Assembly (NCBI GenBank): GCA_903895005.1
Contig: CAITSH010000208.1
Coordinates: 1 to 8,157 of the forward strand
DNA: 8,157 bases
Source of the DNA: an uncultured Pseudomonadota bacterium
GTDB taxonomy: Bacteria > Pseudomonadota > Gammaproteobacteria > Burkholderiales > SG8-39
Direction of reading: 5' to 3'
The notes beneath the pieces were generated by a model. It was given only the letters and a program-made list of their open reading frames with translations, did not search any database and was not told the DNA's origin. Positions 5,886 to 8,157 of this stretch are shown one piece after another. The stretch's first letter is position 1, and every line of letters starts with the position of its first letter. The translations under genes were made by a program, and so were the position numbers.

Positions 5886-6392
5886 TTACTTCAGCGCAGC
5901 AACGCCCGCCCTTGCAACAACCTCGTCCTGAGAACCGGTACCGCCGGAGCAGCCGATCGCGCCGATAATCCTGCCGCTGTCGACGAGCGGTATTCCGCCG
6001 CGCGATGCAATGACATCGTCAAGCGTCAACAGGTAGTTCAGGCCGTTCTGTACGCCGGCCTCGAATGCCTTGGACTCGCGGCGGAACTTAACCGAGGCGC
6101 GCGCCTTGTGGCTGCCGATGTCAATTGCCGAGATCGGCGAACCATCCATACGCTTGAGCGACACCATGTGTGCACCCGAATCGACCACGGCGCAGGTGAG
6201 TTTCCAATCGCGTTTTTTCGACTCGGCAACCGCAGCGGCAAGGACCGCGTCGGCACGTTCAAGCGAGATCGGCGCGCCGTAGGGCACGTCAAAGGGTTGC
6301 TTGTCCGGAACGGCGTCAAGCGGGTTCGGGGCTTGTGCAAATGCGGTGCCGGCGGCCAATACGGCGATGGTCATTATGGTTTTTTTAAACAT
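5886..6392 (-). CDS. Exported HbpS/GlcG-family (DUF336-type) protein
   Basis: A 168-residue protein of the HbpS/GlcG family. The N terminus MFKKTIMTIAVLAAGTAFA is a typical Sec signal peptide with probable cleavage after A19 (AFA-Q), so the mature protein of about 149 residues should be periplasmic. The mature part carries family features: LERADAVLAAAVAESKKRDW, then VVDSGAHMVSLKRMDGSP, then SRGGIPLV and the ending GAIGCSGGTGSQDEVVARAG. HbpS of Streptomyces binds haem and GlcG lies in glycolate operons, but ligands for most members are unknown, so haem binding here is only a possibility. The ATG at 6392 is chosen over the longer frame because AAGGAGGAG precedes it and it gives a clean signal peptide. 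It follows a signal-less paralogue by 66 bp, probably in one transcript, and ends at the terminator 5845-5872. Confidence 0.88.
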   Translation of the reverse strand: MFKKTIMTIAVLAAGTAFAQAPNPLDAVPDKQPFDVPYGAPISLERADAVLAAAVAESKKRDWKLTCAVVDSGAHMVSLKRMDGSPISAIDIGSHKARASVKFRRESKAFEAGVQNGLNYLLTLDDVIASRGGIPLVDSGRIIGAIGCSGGTGSQDEVVARAGVAALK

Positions 6393-6458
6393 ATCTCCTC
6401 CTTGGGGTTGGACTACAAAAAACATCCTGAACACCGCAGGGCACGCCCGGCGTTGTCG

Positions 6459-6863
6459 CTACACAAGACCAAGCGCAGCGATTCCGGCGTTGGCGATCTG
6501 CTCGTCTTCATGCGACTGCACGCCGGAAACGCCCACCGCCCCAACGCATTCACCATTCACCATGATGGGCATGCCGCCTTGCACGGGCAACACCGGCATT
6601 TTCAGTATGGCGTGGCGTCCGGCGGCGATACGGTCTTCCCAGCTTTTGGTCGAGCGGCGCGAAATTGCGGCGGAGCGTCCCTTCTCCATGGCAATTTGCG
6701 CATTGGCCGGCGTAGCGCCGTCGCCGCGCTGGAGGTACAGCGGATGGCCGCCGTCGTCGAGGATGGCGATCACCACGTTCCAGTTGTGTTTGTTCGCCTC
6801 GGCTTCAGCGGCGGCGGCGATTTTCTTGCAGTCTTCAAGGGTCAGGCAGGGCTTGGTTTTCAC
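6459..6863 (-). CDS. Cytoplasmic HbpS/GlcG-family (DUF336-type) protein
   Basis: A 134-residue single-domain protein of the HbpS/GlcG family, without signal peptide. Family features in order are LTLEDCKKIAAAAEAEANKH (8-27), VIAILDDGGHPLYLQRGDGA, the AMEKGRSAA helix, then QGGMPIMVNGECVGAVGVSG and the closing DEQIANAGIAAL. It is the intracellular counterpart of the exported paralogue that follows. The start is a GTG at 6863: the frame is closed by a TAA five codons upstream, and no ATG occurs before residue 59. No good ribosome binding site is seen. It lies 124 bp after prpE with an inverted repeat in the gap (6922-6956). Members of this family often accompany acid or diol catabolism genes, so a role linked to propionate use is possible but unproven. 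Confidence 0.88.
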   Translation of the reverse strand: MKTKPCLTLEDCKKIAAAAEAEANKHNWNVVIAILDDGGHPLYLQRGDGATPANAQIAMEKGRSAAISRRSTKSWEDRIAAGRHAILKMPVLPVQGGMPIMVNGECVGAVGVSGVQSHEDEQIANAGIAALGLV

Positions 6864-6921
6864 GTTGGGGATCCGTTAGGAGATGTAAGCTGAGTGGGGA
6901 TTTTAACCGCACTGCGCCGAC

Positions 6922-6956
6922 CGGGGTTTGTTGCGGCACGGGATCGCAATACCCCG
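6922..6956. promoter_or_regulatory. Nested inverted repeat between prpE and the HbpS-like gene
   Basis: CGGGGT (6922-6927) pairs with ACCCCG (6951-6956), and inside it TTGCG (6931-6935) pairs with CGCAA (6945-6949), leaving a 9-nt loop. The 11 base pairs are interrupted only by TTG on one side and T on the other. No T-run follows in the minus direction, so it is not a standard terminator for prpE. It could be a protein-binding operator or an mRNA stability hairpin that sets different expression for the two genes. Confidence 0.45.
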
Positions 6957-6987
6957 AACCTGCGCCCATGTCCCGCCCGGGGCTTGT

Positions 6988-8157
6988 TCAGCCCTTTAGG
7001 GCGGTGCGCACCTGCTCAAGCGCCCCCTGATCCTCGATGGTGGTGAGATCGCCCGGATCCCGGCCCTCTGCCAGCGCCTGAATGGAACGGCGCAGTGTCT
7101 TTCCCGAACGGGTCTTGGGCAGCAGCGTCACGAAATGCACGGCGCTAGGCCGCGCGATCGGCCCGAGCTGCTTGTCCACCGTATCCATGACCTCCTTCTC
7201 GAAAGCCCTGCGGCCTTCCGCCGTCTCCAGCCGTGACGTGTCCTTGGCCACGGCGAAGGCCAGCGGCATTTGCCCCTTTAGCGCGTCGGCCACGCCCACC
7301 ACCGCGCATTCGGCGATATTCGGATGCATGCTCACCGCCTCTTCAATCTCCCGGGTACCAAGCCTATGACCTGCGACATTAATAACGTCGTCTGTGCGGC
7401 CGAGGATGAAGTAGTAGCCGTCCGTATCGCGGATACCCCAGTCGAAAGTGGTGTAGACCTGCTTTTTCGAAAAGGTGGAAAAATACGTGCGTACAAACCG
7501 CTCATCATCGCCCCAGATTGTGCTCATGCAACCGGGCGGCAGCGGGGGCACGATCGCCACGACGGCCTTTTCATCGGCGCCCGCCTCGCTTGCATCGGTT
7601 TCGCGCAACAACCTGAGGTCGTAGCCGTAACACGGGAAGCTCGGACTGCCAAATTTGAGCGGTATTTTTTCGACCCCGGGCTGGGCGGCGAGTATCGGCC
7701 AGCCGGTTTCGGTCTGCCAGTAGTTGTCGATGACCGGCTTTCCCAGCGCGCCGGAAATCCATGAGTGCGTGGGCTCGTCCAGCGGCTCGCCTGCGAGGTA
7801 AAGCGCGCGAAGTGACGACAGATCGTGCTTTGCGAGATACGCTGGATCGTGCTTTTTGAGCACGCGGATCGCCGTTGGCGAAGTAAACATCACGTTGACC
7901 CTGCGCTCCTCGACGATCTTCCACCAGATGCCCGCATCGGGGCGCATCGGCAGTCCCTCGTAAAGAATGCTCGTCATGCCGGCGATCAGCGGCGCATAGA
8001 CGATGTACGAGTGCCCCACCACCCATCCTATGTCCGAGGCGGTGAACATGGTGTCGCCGGCCGCACCGCAATAGATGTGCTTCATCGAGGCGGCGAGCGC
8101 CACTGCATAACCGCCAGTATCGCGCTGCACGCCCTTGGGCTTGCCCGTGGTGCCGGA
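6988..8157 (-). CDS. prpE: Propionyl-CoA synthetase (3' part; 5' end outside window)
   Basis: The frame is open from the window edge and gives the C-terminal 389 residues; family members are about 630 residues long, so about 240 are missing. PrpE activates propionate to propionyl-CoA with ATP, feeding the methylcitrate cycle. The fragment begins exactly at the AMP-binding P-loop SGTTGKPKGV. It continues with SDIGWVVGHSYIVYAPLIAG, NYWQTETGWP (fragment residues 145-154), the hinge region GRTDDVINVAGHR (253-265) and the catalytic lysine in RSGK (K353), the usual target of regulatory acetylation in acyl-CoA synthetases. Segments such as QRDTGGYAVAL and the run around WGDDERFV fit PrpE better than acetyl-CoA synthetase, although acetate or acrylate could also be substrates. 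It ends with TGA at 6988. Two HbpS/GlcG-family genes follow on the same strand. Confidence 0.92.
   Translation of the reverse strand, partial: SGTTGKPKGVQRDTGGYAVALAASMKHIYCGAAGDTMFTASDIGWVVGHSYIVYAPLIAGMTSILYEGLPMRPDAGIWWKIVEERRVNVMFTSPTAIRVLKKHDPAYLAKHDLSSLRALYLAGEPLDEPTHSWISGALGKPVIDNYWQTETGWPILAAQPGVEKIPLKFGSPSFPCYGYDLRLLRETDASEAGADEKAVVAIVPPLPPGCMSTIWGDDERFVRTYFSTFSKKQVYTTFDWGIRDTDGYYFILGRTDDVINVAGHRLGTREIEEAVSMHPNIAECAVVGVADALKGQMPLAFAVAKDTSRLETAEGRRAFEKEVMDTVDKQLGPIARPSAVHFVTLLPKTRSGKTLRRSIQALAEGRDPGDLTTIEDQGALEQVRTALKG

Noticed and set aside
6108..6893. Plus-strand frames of up to 261 codons.
   Set aside because: They run opposite the two HbpS/GlcG-family genes, have no convincing ribosome binding site, and lack domain motifs.

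Overview
The window looks like chromosomal DNA of a high-GC betaproteobacterium, probably a Burkholderiales-type lineage. The reasons are a FumC whose residue numbering matches the E. coli enzyme, a PrpE-type acyl-CoA synthetase, a (D)-3-hydroxybutyrate dehydrogenase (polyhydroxybutyrate metabolism), tandem HbpS/GlcG-family proteins, and a signal-less periplasmic-binding-fold protein of a kind common in that group. The taxonomic call is inference from family resemblance. I see no phage, transposon, CRISPR, tRNA or rRNA.

Layout, left to right. Positions 1-1026 hold a minus-strand pair: a CDGSH iron-sulfur protein (619-891) followed by a ChrR-like double-cupin protein that leaves the window at position 1. 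A promoter-like element lies at 996-1026, and the leader between it and the CDGSH gene is about 100 nt and hairpin-rich. Positions 1057-2161 hold a lone minus-strand alpha/beta hydrolase, preceded at 2131-2161 by a near copy of the same promoter (28 of 31 bases identical). Positions 2184-2275 are non-coding and rich in inverted repeats. Positions 2314-4464 hold a minus-strand pair: a small substrate-binding-fold protein, then class II fumarase fumC, which starts with TTG four codons after the upstream stop and in the same frame. Positions 4594-5376 hold 3-hydroxybutyrate dehydrogenase, with its own rho-independent terminator at 4527-4574.

The only plus-strand gene (5455-5832) encodes a small membrane protein I do not recognise. 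It is divergent from the dehydrogenase and is preceded by a ten-codon reading frame with a strong ribosome binding site, whose stop overlaps the gene's GTG start. A bidirectional terminator (5845-5872) separates it from the last block, transcribed on the minus strand: prpE (entering from the right edge, 3' part only), a cytoplasmic HbpS/GlcG-family protein, and an exported HbpS/GlcG-family protein.

Functionally this is mostly carbon metabolism: propionate activation (PrpE), the TCA cycle (FumC) and ketone-body/PHB turnover (BdhA), plus accessory proteins. No complete new multi-gene system is evident. The most unusual signals are regulatory: the duplicated 31-bp promoter/operator that may link the hydrolase with the CDGSH-cupin pair, the structured intergenic region after fumC, the leader peptide before the membrane protein, and the same-frame stop/TTG junction at fumC.
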